A stretch of DNA of 64,000 nt from Rotaria macrura (GCA_900239685.1 OENT01000089.1:126761-190760); one strand, 5' to 3'; positions 25,880 to 39,529 are shown, numbered from the stretch's first letter. Numbers and translations are program-made. The notes: generated by a model from the letters alone, not told the origin.

Positions 25880-28649
25880 AATCATCCCTAGACAAGAAAT
25901 GACTCGGAAAATATCGACATTTTTATACTCAATTATGAATTCTACTGAAAAGAGCATAAAATTTTCGTATTGAATATGATTGTTTGTGAATCTTTGCCTT
26001 CTATTCATGCGTTAAAGGAGAAGAAAACAGAGAACTGAAATCTCCTGATTGAATAAGTTTGCTGACATTGGAATCGTATGCATCCCATAGATTCTGATCA
26101 ATTTGAATCTTATTACAATTTTGACGAAGTTAAATAATCGTTGTCAACATGTTTTATTTATTACATGTGTCTTGAATTCAATGATGAATGAAAAAAAATA
26201 TACTCTCCATCATTCCGAGTTTCAAGCTAGAAAACGCTTTGAGTCTACACATTAGATACAAACATCGATTAGAACTTTTTCTTCTCAGTACAATATCAGA
26301 TAAAATGGTTGAATACATTTATATTCAAGTTAGTGTATTATTAAAGTTTATTTTCATGAGAATGTTGAAGTCGATGTAGATCAAAGGATTATATTGGAAA
26401 AAAACCTGTTAGGGACTTATTGATGTGACATTAACATCTTGAACATGATATAACTACTCTTGCTATTGGTAGTAAGGTTTTTTGTTTTCTTTGATCTACT
26501 CAGACACATACATCTTGATCATGTCTTTTTGTAGTCTTCGACCAGTACAGTAAGGAAATACATCATACATCTGAACGAGATATTTATGTGATAGATGGCT
26601 TTCGATTACAAATTAACAACATGTGCTACAACTTATAATAATCTAAAAACGTCGATTACCAAGGCTTGTAACAGAATGGGTTAGTGGCGTCTTTCCATTT
26701 GTAGTGTTTCAAAAATTCTTACAGAGTACTATGAAACTACAATCAGTCAACAGAAAAAAAAGCAATTGGAACAAAAATGTTTTAAGACAGTCGCAATCTA
26801 TAAGAACATATGACAAATCAATGTTGCAAACTAATCTGATTAATTCTTGTCGATACTACTGGTGCGATGAACCAATTGGTTTTGAATTGAGACTTTTGGG
26901 AAAAGAAAATTTAAAATACCAAACTATCGTTTACGTTTATCCTATGATGTTCAGCTAATCATCACACTAACTCATATCATGATTTTCAAAGTCTATAGAG
27001 TTTTTTCTCTGATGGATTCTACAGCAAGACGTTTTTAGGCAAAGTTTGTTACAGATTTAGATGCGCTGATTTCCAGTGTTTACGAAAATGATAATAAAAA
27101 AGTAGTGAAATATCCTATTGACATTGATTATTACGACAATTTTAAGATGAATAAGGAAGAGAAGTTTGACGTCTAAAAAATGAGGGGAAAAATTTTACAG
27201 ACAAATCAAGACGGTTGATCTGACTAGTGAATCCCGTTGGATCCTATTGTGAAACTATGGGATCCTATAGGAATTCGTAGGAACTTGTCAGAATCCTAGA
27301 TGTTGAATTACAACAGGAAGTTGCCGGATGTCGAAGTGACCGCGACTCTAACCGAAATACCGAGATACAGATACCCTAAGCACCCTATTGGACGCCTTCA
27401 TCCTGGATAATCATAGACACTTGCCAATATATCCATTTAAACATCCTGAAGTTTGATACAACAATATTTGTTATCTTACTACATGAACAGAATGAGATTA
27501 GTATTTCCAAATGATGACTACGATCTTTTTCAATTAATCAAAAGCTCACATAGCTTTTCATAGAAGAGACTCAGTCTATCGTTCGATAGACGTTACTAGT
27601 CTTTTTTTTTCAATTGTATCGTTTGAAAAAGCAAAGAATGCTGGGTTAACGAATCTACTATACATTTTCCTAGACAAATTATAAGTACAACAACAACAGG
27701 ATGAAATTTATTTTTAAATAGATTTCATTATTTTTCTTTCACGATAGTTAAAATATATTTGTCAATGAAGTTCCTTAAACATAAAGTCGATACTTATTTC
27801 ATGATCTCTTTAGAATTCCTTCATTTATAAAAAATTTGTGAGTTCGGACCAATACTATATCTTACTGATAGAAATTGTTCTCAACAGTACATCAGATAGA
27901 CCCCACTATGAATTAATGAAATCTCAATAAAAGACTACAGTAGTGATGTTTACAATGATTGCAAACAAAACTGCGTTCTTTAACTATAAATATATCATTT
28001 GATTAATTAAATCGATTGTAGATGCAGTTATCGCTGATGACCGACTATTATACATTCAAATATTCTACTATTTGAAAAAGATCCTGAAGACATCTTTTCT
28101 ATCATTTGAGATCATTTTTGACGCATATTTATCTGTGAAAATGAACAAGAAACTACAAGTATCGTTCGATTGTAGAACGAAACAAACATTTCTATTTCAT
28201 GTAATGTATCTATTAAATGTAATCAAACTATTCTTTCGATAGCATCATTAATCTATTTTCGTCAATAATCTAAACTAGATATGTTTATTACAAGAGACTA
28301 TCAAGGACGAGAGAAGAATGATAAACTCACATGTACACACAAGTATATACAAAATACGGACGCTTCCCGTCGTGAATATGTGAATAAATGAGAAGAATAA
28401 TGCATCAAAGCTGTATTGGAGATTCATTAAAAATACCAACACTGTCAGTACCAGATATTTATAGATACATACGATAGAGAAAGTCAATCATCAATACGCA
28501 TAGATTGTTTTTAACAATTTATTTGTACTTTTTTCTTAAATCTTTGCTTTCAAAAGAATCTTCAAGCTTATCTTTCAATCAAAAGTAACATCATCCTTTT
28601 AACTACACACGCATAGAACAAATCGAAACATCTATTACATTTTCAAACG
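25880..28649. other. Intergenic region between cadherin and transporter genes
   Basis: About 2.8 kb of mostly AT-rich sequence without a splice-supported gene on either strand. One island at about 27230-27420 is visibly richer in G and C and contains repeated GGATCCTAT words. A plus-strand open frame at 26704-26958 has no recognisable motif. Confidence 0.5.
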
Positions 28650-31600
28650 ATGTCTAGTGATATCTCATTAGAAAATGTTCTACGAAGATGTGGTGATTTA
28701 GGCCGCTATCAAATTATTCATTATATTTTTTTAAATCTAATAACACTTGGTAGTGGCATAACATCCTATTATTATGTATTCGGTGTAGCTGAACCTTCGT
28801 ATCATTGCCGGCAAGCAATAAACACAGTTTTAAATGGCGATCAATATCAATTGATAAATGCTGAGCATCAAAATTTTAGTAATCAATGGCAACAATCTTT
28901 GAATTGTTACGATTCAAATGGTTCAATATGTAAGGAATTTATTTATGATCGAACTGTATTTGGTCGAACATTTACGGAGGAAGGAAATTTTATTTGTCAA
29001 AATGCATTGAAAAAAACTTGGCTTTCAACGATGTACCAAGTTGGAGGGTAAGAAGGAATCAAGAAATTATTCATGTTAGATGAATCTATGATATTTATAA
29101 TAGATTCGTCGTTTTACTTACTGGATATATTAGTGATAAAGTTGGACGAAGAAAAATGATTCGAATATTAACAATAATGTTATTTATAATTCCACTTTTT
29201 ACTCAAATACTTCTTCAAACTATTCCAATGGATATTGATGTCAAGTAAATTCGTAGATCTTTTAAAAATAGCTATGTAGTTCAAGGTGTTTTAAACGTTG
29301 ATATTTTTTCTTTTCATTCGACACTTTCTCCTTGAAACAAAAGAATCAACATTATAATAATATTTGAATAAGAGTGTACGACTGTTGTCTGAAATGTTAA
29401 ACAGTAGCATATTTACATTACATCAGTGAATTATTAGAGTTTTTAAATGTCATTACGATCGCAGAATGATTGTTTTATCTCTTGTATCAATACGCGAACA
29501 GAATATCTGAGGGTTATGGAGGAAGATATGACGATTTGATGGATACGAGAGTTACTCTAATCAGGAAGTTTTTCGACCTCTACAGTTGCTTTTCATCTAG
29601 GATTTTAAACATGATGCTGATCGTAAACGAGTTAGAAAATTCAGGAAAGATGTTAAATTTTGATTGCTGATTATTGTTGAGAAAGTGAAGTTTTACAATA
29701 TTTTCTCTATACAAAATTTTATGATCTACTAGATGTACATGAATAAAAATGATAGTTTGATTTTGACTTCATGATTTTTAATGAGAATAATATACTATAA
29801 ATATATCAGCAATACATTGATTCTCTTGTAATACATGATGATAATATCAGGATAGAATATGTACTTACACGTATAAAAGACAAGACAAACATTAACTACA
29901 ATCAAATGTTAGGACATAAAAAAAAAACAAATTTTTCCTGTGGAAATTCAGCTATTAGTTGCACTAGTATTCCTGATAGTGCTCAAAAAATTGATGTCTT
30001 CTACATTAAAAAATAGGAAACTAGATTCAAATATATAAACTAAAACATTTGGTACATATGATAGAATTTTCAAAATTTCAATGCTACTTCATATCGCTTA
30101 TCTACAGCATAGCAAAAAGTATCCTTCTAATCAACGAATTGAATAGCAATGCGCACAACAATGAATTGTAGATAATATATTTTATGTTAAATAGAGAATT
30201 ATGAAACAAGTTGTTTTGTCACTACTAGAAGTAAAAGTAAAAGTAGTATGATCATAGTTCGTAGCAAGATAGGTTTAATGCCGACCATTTTCAATGAAAA
30301 CAGAAAGTTAGCTCATGTAGAATCGAATCGACTAATTAATAAGAATAAGGTATTATCTTACGACAGTATTGCCAGACATTAAGTTATTCAATACATGTCT
30401 CATTTCTAACCTACTCGTTTAATGTAGTCATTGATCGATAGATGAATGTTATCGAAAAGAATAATATTGAATTGAAAATACTTATTTTACTCTAGAACTG
30501 TTTTTATACTTCTAAATGTTAAATTCGTCGATAAGCTGAAAGTTTACTTACATAAACTCAATTCAATGATATATTACTCAGAGAGCGCAAATAAAATATT
30601 GCCATTTTTTCAGATTTATTATTGTTTCAATCAATCAATTATTTTCAAGTATTGATGCTTATCCAATGGTATTTCTTCTTCTCATGGAATCAACAACATC
30701 TTCCCATACGAGTCTTGCCGGCAATTCAGCCGTTATAGGTTTTACTATTGGCGAACTTGTCATTACATTATTTGCTCATATTGCTCGTGATTGGTTACGT
30801 CTTAAATGGATTATAAGTGTTTATTTTGCACTTATTTTACCTTATCTTTATTATGTACCTGAATCTCCATATTGGCTATTTAGTAAAAAGAAGTATAATC
30901 AATTGGAAGCATGTTTAAGAAAAATAGCTAAAGCAAATGAACATTCAGATGACGAGTGGCATCCATACTATAGAGAATTAATTTATAATCCACGTTTATC
31001 TGTACTAAGTAGAAAACATGCATCACGAACAAGCAAAGAAATTATTCATCGCTTTTTACCACGAATATCTGTATGTGCATTCATTGGTTGTGTTTCCATG
31101 CTTTTGTATATTAAAATTTCCTATGGTCTTGGTGCCATGAATAATGATGTGAGTCCATATTGGAATATAATTATTGGTGCTATTGTTGAAGGCTTTGGCT
31201 ATCTTTTAGCAAGTATTTCGATAACCACTAGATTAGGACGTAAATATTCATTCATAGTTTTTTCATTATTTACATTTATTTGTGTATTGCTTAATTCATT
31301 CTTAATGAAATCTTATCCGATAGCAGCAATAATAATATCACAATTAGGTAAGTTAGCTATTAGTGGTGCAGTATTGGTAACATGGGTTTATGTTCCTGAA
31401 ATTTTTCCAACTTCAATACGTGGTATTTCAAATGGTGTATTTGTATTTACTGGACGTATAGGTGCCATCCTTGCACCTATTATTGATGTCACCCTGGGTG
31501 ATAAATATGTCAAAATAACACTTTTCATTTACTCAGGTTTAACAGTACTACAAACCATTTTAGTTTACACTTTGCCAGAGACACGCAATCGATCTTTTCA

Positions 31601-31748
31601 TACGGATGAAGATGAAGAAAATGATCTAGACGATCAAGATTTAAATGTCTCTGAAAATCAAATAACAAAAACGAATGAAGCAACGAATCCACTGACAAAA
31701 ATCATTTTAAGAAACAATAAAGTTAATGTTATACATACACAATTTTAA
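28650..31748 (+). CDS. SLC22-type organic ion transporter (major facilitator)
   Basis: Three exons (28650-29047, 29104-29244, 30614-31748; phases 2 and 2) encode 557 residues, a normal SLC22 length. The N-terminus has the family's CGDLGRYQ-like opening, a first membrane span at about 20-45, and a large extracellular loop with several Cys and Asn-glycosylation sequons (NFS, NGS). Next is GYISDKVGRRK, the major-facilitator motif between spans 2 and 3. PESPYWLFSKKK matches the PESPRWL signature after span 6, TTRLGRKYSF repeats the loop motif in the second half, and VPEIFPTSIRG and LPETRN mark spans 11-12. The tail is acidic (DEDEENDLDDQD). It is predicted to move organic cations, anions or zwitterions across the plasma membrane; the substrate cannot be told from sequence. 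The second intron is 1.37 kb and shows nothing coding. AATAAA at 31776-31781 fits as its poly(A) signal. Confidence 0.92.
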
Positions 31749-31775
31749 CTCGATGACTTAATTCCATGTTTGTTA

Positions 31776-31781
31776 AATAAA
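31776..31781 (+). terminator. Poly(A) signal of the SLC22 gene
   Basis: AATAAA 28 bp after the stop codon at 31746-31748. Confidence 0.65.
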
Positions 31782-31789
31782 AATCATTT

Positions 31790-32951
31790 AAACGTAGTTT
31801 TAGATGTTTTTGATTGTCACTAGGATTTAAAAATTAATCATAAATGTTTGAATGTGTCATAATTGATCTTTTTATCAAAATCTTGAATGTTTTCTTTTGT
31901 TGTTAAACATAAATATTCGAAACATGATTATTGATTGTTTATCTTCGATGTTCTTCTTTAATATTGATATCAAAGATTACAAGACACAAAAACATTCTTA
32001 ATAATTTTAGAACGTTTTAATGAAGTGTTTGATATTCTCTTCGAGATCTAATATGTTTAACTTATGGATTTCAATAAAAGTTAACCACAGAATATCTTCG
32101 GCTTTATCTCTTTGATGAACATATAGGTCATAAAACTGTCTTGAAATACCATTATTTCTCTCGATAATGACATTTTGAGAAATGAATGGATCCTCTTTGA
32201 TGTTTTCTTTTTCATCTCTTCTCAAGCATTAATATAGAATGTAAGTAACATTGAATCTTTGCGGATAAAGATGTAGATCAACAATGAAAGTACGTAAAAA
32301 TCAATTCAGTTCTCAATTCATGTACGAACAATCAATCTTGTATCCTTTTTTTTTCTATTCCGAGAAATATTTTTCATTATACATACATATATATGTATAT
32401 GTTTAGTAACTTATTTGTCCTTGTCTAGCTGTTGTTGATCGTATTTATTCTTTGTTAGCCTTGATATCTTCTAAAAAAAGTAGGCCATTGTCATCAGTAA
32501 TACAACTCATTAACTAATGAGATGTCTCATTTATTCTATTTCCCAACGGTAATTTCTAGCCACATGATCAACATGAGTACAAAGATACATGTAAAAGCGA
32601 GTAGCGAGAACAAGGTAATGATATAGTCTTTTTTCTTTCTTTCTTATGCACATTGATGATATCTATTTCTTTTTCTTTACTTACGCTGTATTACTGGACG
32701 AAACGATGCAATATTATTATACGTAACACAGCGCATGATTTTTTTTCTATGACATTTTTTTACAGTGTATACATGCATTTGTGTATCGCCATTTTTTTGT
32801 TCTTTCGTTTTTCGCTCATAGGTAAATGATTTATTCTCATTGAAATAAGGAATAGTAACTAACGTCGTTATATATTTTAGCAATTGCTCTATAGAAAGAT
32901 ATATTTATCTATTTATTTACATTTATATTTATATGATTAGAACGAGTTAAA
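31790..32951. other. Intergenic region between SLC22 and sHSP-like genes
   Basis: About 1.2 kb. It contains a coding-like minus-strand open stretch (listed separately), a TATATG palindrome near 32380-32402 and T-rich tracts. The segment before 32952 is probably the promoter and 5' UTR of the sHSP-like gene. Confidence 0.4.
32007..32225 (-). CDS. Possible short exon or gene remnant, unrecognised
   Basis: A minus-strand open stretch of 72 codons has protein-like composition, with charged heptad-like segments (RDEKENIKED, LDLEENIKHFIKTF), and ends TAA. It has no ATG at its 5' end, so if real it would be a terminal exon. The bases just before it (TGCTTGAG) are a poor acceptor. No family is recognised. 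It may be a remnant of a larger gene or chance. Confidence 0.22.
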   Translation of the reverse strand: MRRDEKENIKEDPFISQNVIIERNNGISRQFYDLYVHQRDKAEDILWLTFIEIHKLNILDLEENIKHFIKTF

Positions 32952-33710
32952 ATGATGCCGTTTTTGTATCCACCACCCCCACTACCACCAACATCATCAT
33001 CATCATCATCATCAACCGTATTTCCGATGTTGGTAATAGCTAATCAAACCCATGTTGAAAACGATGATTATGATGACGATGATAATGATGACGATGATTA
33101 TTACATTGAAGACGATTATCCGTCTATGTCAACAACAATCGCATCAAGAACTATGCCTATTTCGATGACAGCTCTATCTCAGTTTGTTAATGTCGATAGA
33201 CAAATACCTCCATCAATACCTGTTCATAATGATGAACAAGGAGCATTTCGTCTACGAATGAATGTGGATGGTTTTCAACCAAACGAATTGAATGTTTCAA
33301 TTCGACATGGCCATCTTATCGTTCGTGGTAAACATGTAGTTCGAGTGCAGCAGACTCACACCTCTCAACCATTAACGACAAGTTCGATTGTAAATGGCAA
33401 TGATGATTCAGAGCCTGACTTTATTTCAAAAGAATTCAAACGTACATTTATTATTCCACCAAATGCTGATGTACGCAAAGCTCATGCACAATTTTATCCT
33501 CAACAACAACTTCTTGTTGTTGAAGTACCATTTCAAAATCGAACGATGTCATCGCAAACAAGAATTAATGCATCACATATACGTCCGATAGATGTATTTC
33601 TTACAATCATTGCTATCATGTTAATGGATAGAGCATTATGTATAACATATCAACAATACATGCATAACGAATATCAAATAAGGAATGCATCCAGTCAGAA
33701 TAGAAATTGA
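32952..33710 (+). CDS. Small-heat-shock (alpha-crystallin) domain protein
   Basis: A single exon encodes 252 residues. The N-terminal part has a proline stretch, a serine run (about 15-21) and a very acidic Asp/Tyr segment (about 38-55). Residues about 98-195 look like an alpha-crystallin domain: FRLRMNVDGFQPNELNVSIR and HLIVRGKHV match the first beta strands (the family's V.GF.P.EL.V...G.L.V.G pattern), and SKEFKRTFIIPPNADV plus QQQLLVVEVPF match the conserved F.R.F.LP...D and L.V..P motifs. A roughly 30-residue Ser/Thr/Asn-rich insert (about 131-155) separates the halves. Unusually, a hydrophobic stretch (about 214-225, VFLTIIAIMLM) follows the domain in place of the usual I-x-I tail, and might be a membrane anchor. 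The expected role is an ATP-independent holdase; localisation is uncertain. AATAAA lies at 33763-33768. Confidence 0.72.
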   Translation: MMPFLYPPPPLPPTSSSSSSSTVFPMLVIANQTHVENDDYDDDDNDDDDYYIEDDYPSMSTTIASRTMPISMTALSQFVNVDRQIPPSIPVHNDEQGAFRLRMNVDGFQPNELNVSIRHGHLIVRGKHVVRVQQTHTSQPLTTSSIVNGNDDSEPDFISKEFKRTFIIPPNADVRKAHAQFYPQQQLLVVEVPFQNRTMSSQTRINASHIRPIDVFLTIIAIMLMDRALCITYQQYMHNEYQIRNASSQNRN

Positions 33711-33762
33711 AAACTATAACGAGCACATCGTCATATTTTCTTTTAAGCGTAGATTTTAAAAT

Positions 33763-33768
33763 AATAAA
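33763..33768 (+). terminator. Poly(A) signal of the sHSP-like gene
   Basis: AATAAA about 50 bp after the stop codon. Confidence 0.6.
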
Positions 33769-34388
33769 GCATTTACTATTTGCACAAAGTGATACTGCAT
33801 GTTGTGGAATAAAAATTTGCAATGTGATATTTTTAACAAAAAGAATATTTTTTTTTCTTTCTCTCTTGTTTAATTGATTGATACATATAGTGCTAAATCG
33901 TTTCTTTTTTTGATTATAATTACTGCTAGTATTCGTTTTCTTTTCGTCGTTTTTATTTTTATTTGAGCAATTACTTTCAAACAAAAGTGATTGTTTGTTT
34001 ATATTCTGATAATTGTATTATCAGGAACCTTAAACATGATCGATTTCAAATATTCTCCTCGCCGATTACTTCTATGTTTTAATTTCGATACAATTTCATC
34101 ATTCATTGTTACTCGAGATCTTATATTTGAATAAAAACGAATTCCGATGTTGTACTTATAATTAAAAACGATGTATAAATGAATGATTAGTTCATCGAAT
34201 TTCATGTATCAGTCTGGTAGTTAAATTGTGTTTGCTCTTTTGCCTACATATATAACACGTTGTCATGTTTGTTGAGAGGATATGATCATTGAGGATAGAA
34301 TTGCTTCTTCGTTCAAACAATAAGATGAACTAAAGAAGCGAGAAAGATTTGTGATTAGTAATTTGATTCATACAAGCACGAAAAAAAA

Positions 34389-34437
34389 ATGAATGAATGA
34401 ATGAATGAATGAATGAATGAATGAATAAATGAATGAA
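34389..34437. repeat. GAAT tetranucleotide microsatellite
   Basis: About eleven tandem GAAT units with one AAAT variant. Confidence 0.9.
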
Positions 34438-35890
34438 ATCTTATTCCAATGAAATCAAAAAAGAAAAAAAATTGCTCGTCTGATTGTCATTTGAACGGAA
34501 GTTTGTAGTAGTTCAGAACAACACTCAATAATTACTAGTCGTTAATGCATCATGTTCCGATTGTTCATCGTTCAACGAACCAAATACTCGCTCGTTTCTT
34601 TTTTCTCTCTTTTATCTAAATGGTAATTTTCTGTAGCATAGCAGTCGTCAACAACAGTTCGACTACGATCTAATCTTGACGACGACATCAATCGATTTCT
34701 GACAAGACAAGCATTATTGAGTATGCTACCATCGTCATTGCTATTTTAGCTTGTGATGTCGATGATGGTTATTTGATTATGCTAAAACCATCCAAAAGAG
34801 AAAAATGAGAAAGAAAAAAAAGGACACATTTTTTAGGGTTGGACCCCAGGATTATGTTCGGCGAACACCACTAATTATAATCGAACAAAGAGACCTTAGA
34901 TTGTGCTCGCACACCCAAATAAATAGATGCGCACGCGTGCGTATAACCAGTAAAAAAAAGAAGATGAGGAGAAGACGAAAAGGGTTTCATTCAATGAGGT
35001 CTCGCTTTGTCCCTTCCAAATGTAATCGCGCATCAATTAACAGATTTGCGTACGTGTGTCTCTTGAGAAAATGTGCAGCCAAAGACACATACACAACTGT
35101 CAGAGAATACAGACAAGCAAAGACAATTTCATATTCAACAATAATTCCCTGACCAACAATTATGGAAGACCGACAAACACACAGCACAGACCATCCGGAG
35201 AGTTTACGTTCGGCGACGTTTCATATTTCACAGTTGACATGCGCGCTCCAGAGAGACAGAGAGAAAAAAGAGAATGCATTACCATAATGGACGTCGCCCG
35301 TTATTGTTGTGTTAATATTAAAAAAACAATTTCTTCTATGAAATGATGGGGAGTGACACATATAAACATAAATATAAATATATATATATATGTTTGAAAT
35401 TATTCGATTATCGATAACGATGAGCGTTGAAACTCACATTCGTAATATTATCGTCGTATAACACCTGTCGTCTATTGACACTCAAACATTTGTGTGCATA
35501 TATGTTTGCATATTCGTCCAATGCGAATAATCCTTTGACAGGTAATGTTAAAGTTGCGCCTCTTTATTTCATGTGCACAATGCACTGACATAATACAAAA
35601 ACGAGAGAAAAAAGCGACTTTTCTCTCTTTTTTTTTTAAATAAAATCTTTCAATTACTAAAATTTTTTAACATTAAAAAAGATGAAGACATAGAAGCAAG
35701 TGTTTTATATGTACATCATTCTCACAGGGCATAAATGCCATCATGTCTTCTTTTACTACACATACAATCTCTTTCTCTCCCTCTCTTCTTCGTCTTCTTC
35801 TCTTTCTCCTTCTTGTTTCGGGTTGTATTATTATTCTCCGTGTTATTATACGTTCTCCCTCTACTATTTGGATGTTGTGCTTGCCTATTG

Positions 35891-35891
<1 letters not shown>

Positions 35892-35921
<30 letters not shown>
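35892..35921. repeat. ATC trinucleotide microsatellite
   Basis: Ten tandem ATC units. Confidence 0.9.
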
Positions 35922-35922
<1 letters not shown>

Positions 35923-36321
35923 ATCGATCGATTTTAATCTTAAATCCAAATGTGTATACAATCAGCTAACGTGCTATCATTCGTCATTTTATTGTTATCG
36001 ACGTATTTACTAGTTTGCTGTTGTCAGGCAGCAGTATCAATAATCGACGAGCTGTGAGACGATGGCGACGGCGTCCTGCATCCATCATCTCCTCAACTTT
36101 CCACTTTTATCTCGTTTCTCATTCAACTCATTTAGCAGAGACTCGTTCGCTTAGCTTGCATACTTCATACCTCTTGACTAATAAAGAGAGGGGGAAATAG
36201 AATAGAGAGTGAGAAAATGAGGAATGCCTCCAGATGTGTTCGTTGATCATTGTAGTATCCGATCTAATTGAATTAGGGTGAGAATGCACTTTTATTATTG
36301 ATTTCAGATTAAAAAATAAAA

Positions 36322-39300
36322 ATGTTGTCTGATTTACTTGATGATGATATTCTAACAAGATCGATGACAATGGCAACATCAACGAAAACTATGATTACCA
36401 TGAGCAATACTGGTAAGTTGTAAAATATCTATATAGCTAGAGTGGACACATGAATTTAGTGATGACAATTACACATGGAATCTAACGCATGTCAGATGTG
36501 CGTGTGAGAGAAACAACAACACTCACATAGACACCCTAAAATTACCATCATTTGGATACACGCTCGTTCGCTTTCGATCGATATGTGTCTGATAAACACT
36601 TTGACGCCCGGATTATCGTCTTCATTAGACCAATCTTATTCGTGTTTCCTGCAGAGAGTATTTATTGACGACTCTGCATGAAGTTTTCTGTTTCTCCAGT
36701 CTTTTTTTGCATTGATTGTACATAAACGTTAACAATCGATTCAAGATATATTTTGTTTTTCACATTTCCTTGCATCATATGTATACATAGATATGTATTG
36801 ATGAAGGGACAAACGAGAAGAAAAATAACATCATCAAATGGATTAAAAAGAATTGAAATGATAAGAAGATTAGCTATTGAAGAAAATAAAACTGGCCTTG
36901 ATTAAATAAAAAAATTCGACTATATATAATTTATTCTTTTTCTTTTCTGATTAGAGACTTTTTTTGCTTAATACTATAATTTGTCTTTGATCGTTCGTAC
37001 ACACATTGTCAATCAGAAAAATAACATCTGCCATTCTTATAATAGGACGTTATATATTCCTCTATGCCTACGCTGAGATGTTGGTAGAAAAAAGTAATTA
37101 GCATGATAGTCTAATTCAATTTTCTCGTTCTACTCACACTACTAATACTATTATTGCTTATCTTGATCGAGCGGCCCAATACATATGGATGGATTTGATT
37201 AAACTCACACACACACATATTTTTAATGAATTTTTTCACTCTGATTGTTTTTCTCTCGTTCTCTCGATTGCCGTGTGTTCGCCAAACACATCTCTCACCG
37301 GCGTAGACTAAGCACAGGAAGAACGTCACTGCTTCCTTATCGTCCTTTTTTTTCTCTCTCCATACGACAGTACTTTTATCCGCGTTGTTATACTTTTTCA
37401 TCCTCATCCTCTTCGTCTTCGTTACTTTTTCGCATTGATGTGAAAAGATAATCAAGTGTTACTACAATATAGGATTGTATGAATACGTAAGACAAGTTTG
37501 TTCTCAGCGAGATCGTCAGTATGAAAAATACAGATGAAATAAAGCAAACGAGAAATAAGTACCTTGTACTTGTTATTAACTCATTCAATTAGAGGTGATC
37601 GCAAATAGACTGGTTTTTTCGCCGTCTTCTTCGCCGCCGTTTAACACTTTACTTCATTTTTTTTGTGTTCTTTCGTATGTACGTATAAGAAGAACAGAAC
37701 ATACGTCATAACCGAGTCTTTTTTTTTATTACGTTCGTCTCACATATACGCTCAAATTCGTTTCTTTAAAATAAAAAATTACACACTATATAGTAAACGT
37801 CGCGAAACCGACCGAAAAATATTCATCAATGGTAAAGGCAAGTCGAAGTGCAATACGTCAACAAATTTTCACTACTGCTGCAGGTAAACATGGTTTATGC
37901 GGCATGATCGATCTAAATTTAACTAACTAAAAGGTTTTCAAGCCATGAAATCGATAAACACTTTTAGACTTCTACAAAAAAAGTCAACGCTCTTGACGCT
38001 AAGGCTGTCGAAGTTTTTTTTTTCCCCCTTTTCTCGTTCTTGCTCAATGCTTTTATCCATCAATCCATTAGTAGTTTGCGCTCTATTTAATAATGACAAT
38101 CGATTCTGCGTTTTTTTCTTTATGACAAACGGCGAACGACATTATGTTGTCAATTAAAAGAAAAAAGAAAAAAAAAAGACCAGTTTCTGGTGTTAGTTCT
38201 CGTCTATCCGAACAAAAAAGAAAGGTGAAAATTGAAAATAGACAGAAAGAAAAGACGAGATTGCATACTTGACAAATCAATTCCGATGATTAGTTAAAAA
38301 AATAGAATCGACTAACAATGATACAATGCAACTAGTAAGTTTCTACAATGGTCAATGTTTTATATTCATCATGAATGATCGAATACATACACTGATTCGA
38401 TGTTCAATAGTTTCTGTATTAGATACACATATGTTGTGCTAATGTGTATTGTCATTAAAGAAGTAAACGCCGAACAAGTTCGTTTTTTTCTTCTCTCTCT
38501 CTCTTTTTTTCAATTCAAAATTTTCCCTCTCTCTCTTTCTCTGCGCTTGCCCTCGTCCGGCCATCATATGGAGGAACTCGAAGACTATATATCTTCTTCA
38601 ATTCATTAATTGACGACGTCTATTTGTAATATGATGGAGAATAGGAAAAAAAAGAATCGTAGTGATGTTGGTTAGTGCTTAGATGATGATGATGATGATG
38701 AAGAAGAAGAAAATAGGAAAGGGAAGAGAAAGAAGAAGAAAAAAAAATGAGACCAAGTTTTGTTCTTCTGCACAAACGGGACGAGACGAGAGCGAACACA
38801 TAGCCAGTCAACTTGACAGAACATCATGTGTATGCGTATTTGTGTACGAAGTAATATACTAAGATATTGAATGTGTGTATGTTCACAACGACGTTATTCA
38901 TTTATTGGAATCAAAATCGTATAAACAATATTGACAGAAAAGTTCTATCGGTAATTATTATTCAATTTCTCTTTTTCTCTTAATGATATGCTCGATACAG
39001 GTAGATTTTGATCAAAAAGAAAAAGCAGGAGAAATAAATAAACCTTGAGCCTGAAAAGAAAGGTACTTATACAAAGGAAACAATCTAAATTTAATTTATT
39101 CTATTTGTTCAATGAAAACTAAAAATAACAAGAAAAAAATTCCAATTATCTTTTCAGAGAAATTCCATTTTTATTTTTCTTTCATCATCATTTATCAGTT
39201 ATTATTAACAGATAAATATTAATTTTTTTTCTTTTTTTCCATTATTCGATATATTCCATTCCATAGAGACAAACTTCATTACTAGGAAAAGCATAAGAAT

Positions 39301-39495
39301 ATGGTCTATCTGTAAATGAATGAACTGTAGAATATTTTAAGTTGCTTATAGATTAGATTTAAAAAATCGAAAATCATTGAATTTATGATTTCTTTTTTTC
39401 TTTACATTCTTCATTATCGTTAATAAGAAAAAAGGTCTTCGTTAATTGGAAAAAATAATACTCATGTCAATCCTTATTTGCAAGTTGTTAACCAA

Positions 39496-39529
<34 letters not shown>

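Larger units (their letters stand above)
33780..36321. other. Region upstream of the LMO4-like gene
   Basis: About 2.5 kb with a GAAT tetranucleotide run (34389-34437), an ATC run (35892-35921) and a segment at about 34830-35340 that is clearly less AT-rich and has CG-containing words (GCGCACGCGTGCG near 34929). This could be promoter or 5' UTR of the LIM gene. A TTTCAG at 36302-36307 could be the acceptor of a 5' UTR intron just before the start codon. No coding frame is supported. Confidence 0.4.

Noticed and set aside
26704..26958. 84-codon plus-strand open frame
   Set aside because: No recognisable domain and no partner exon; kept as intergenic.
35700..36013. Overlapping Ser/His-rich open frames
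   Set aside because: Produced by ATC and pyrimidine microsatellites, with no coding support.
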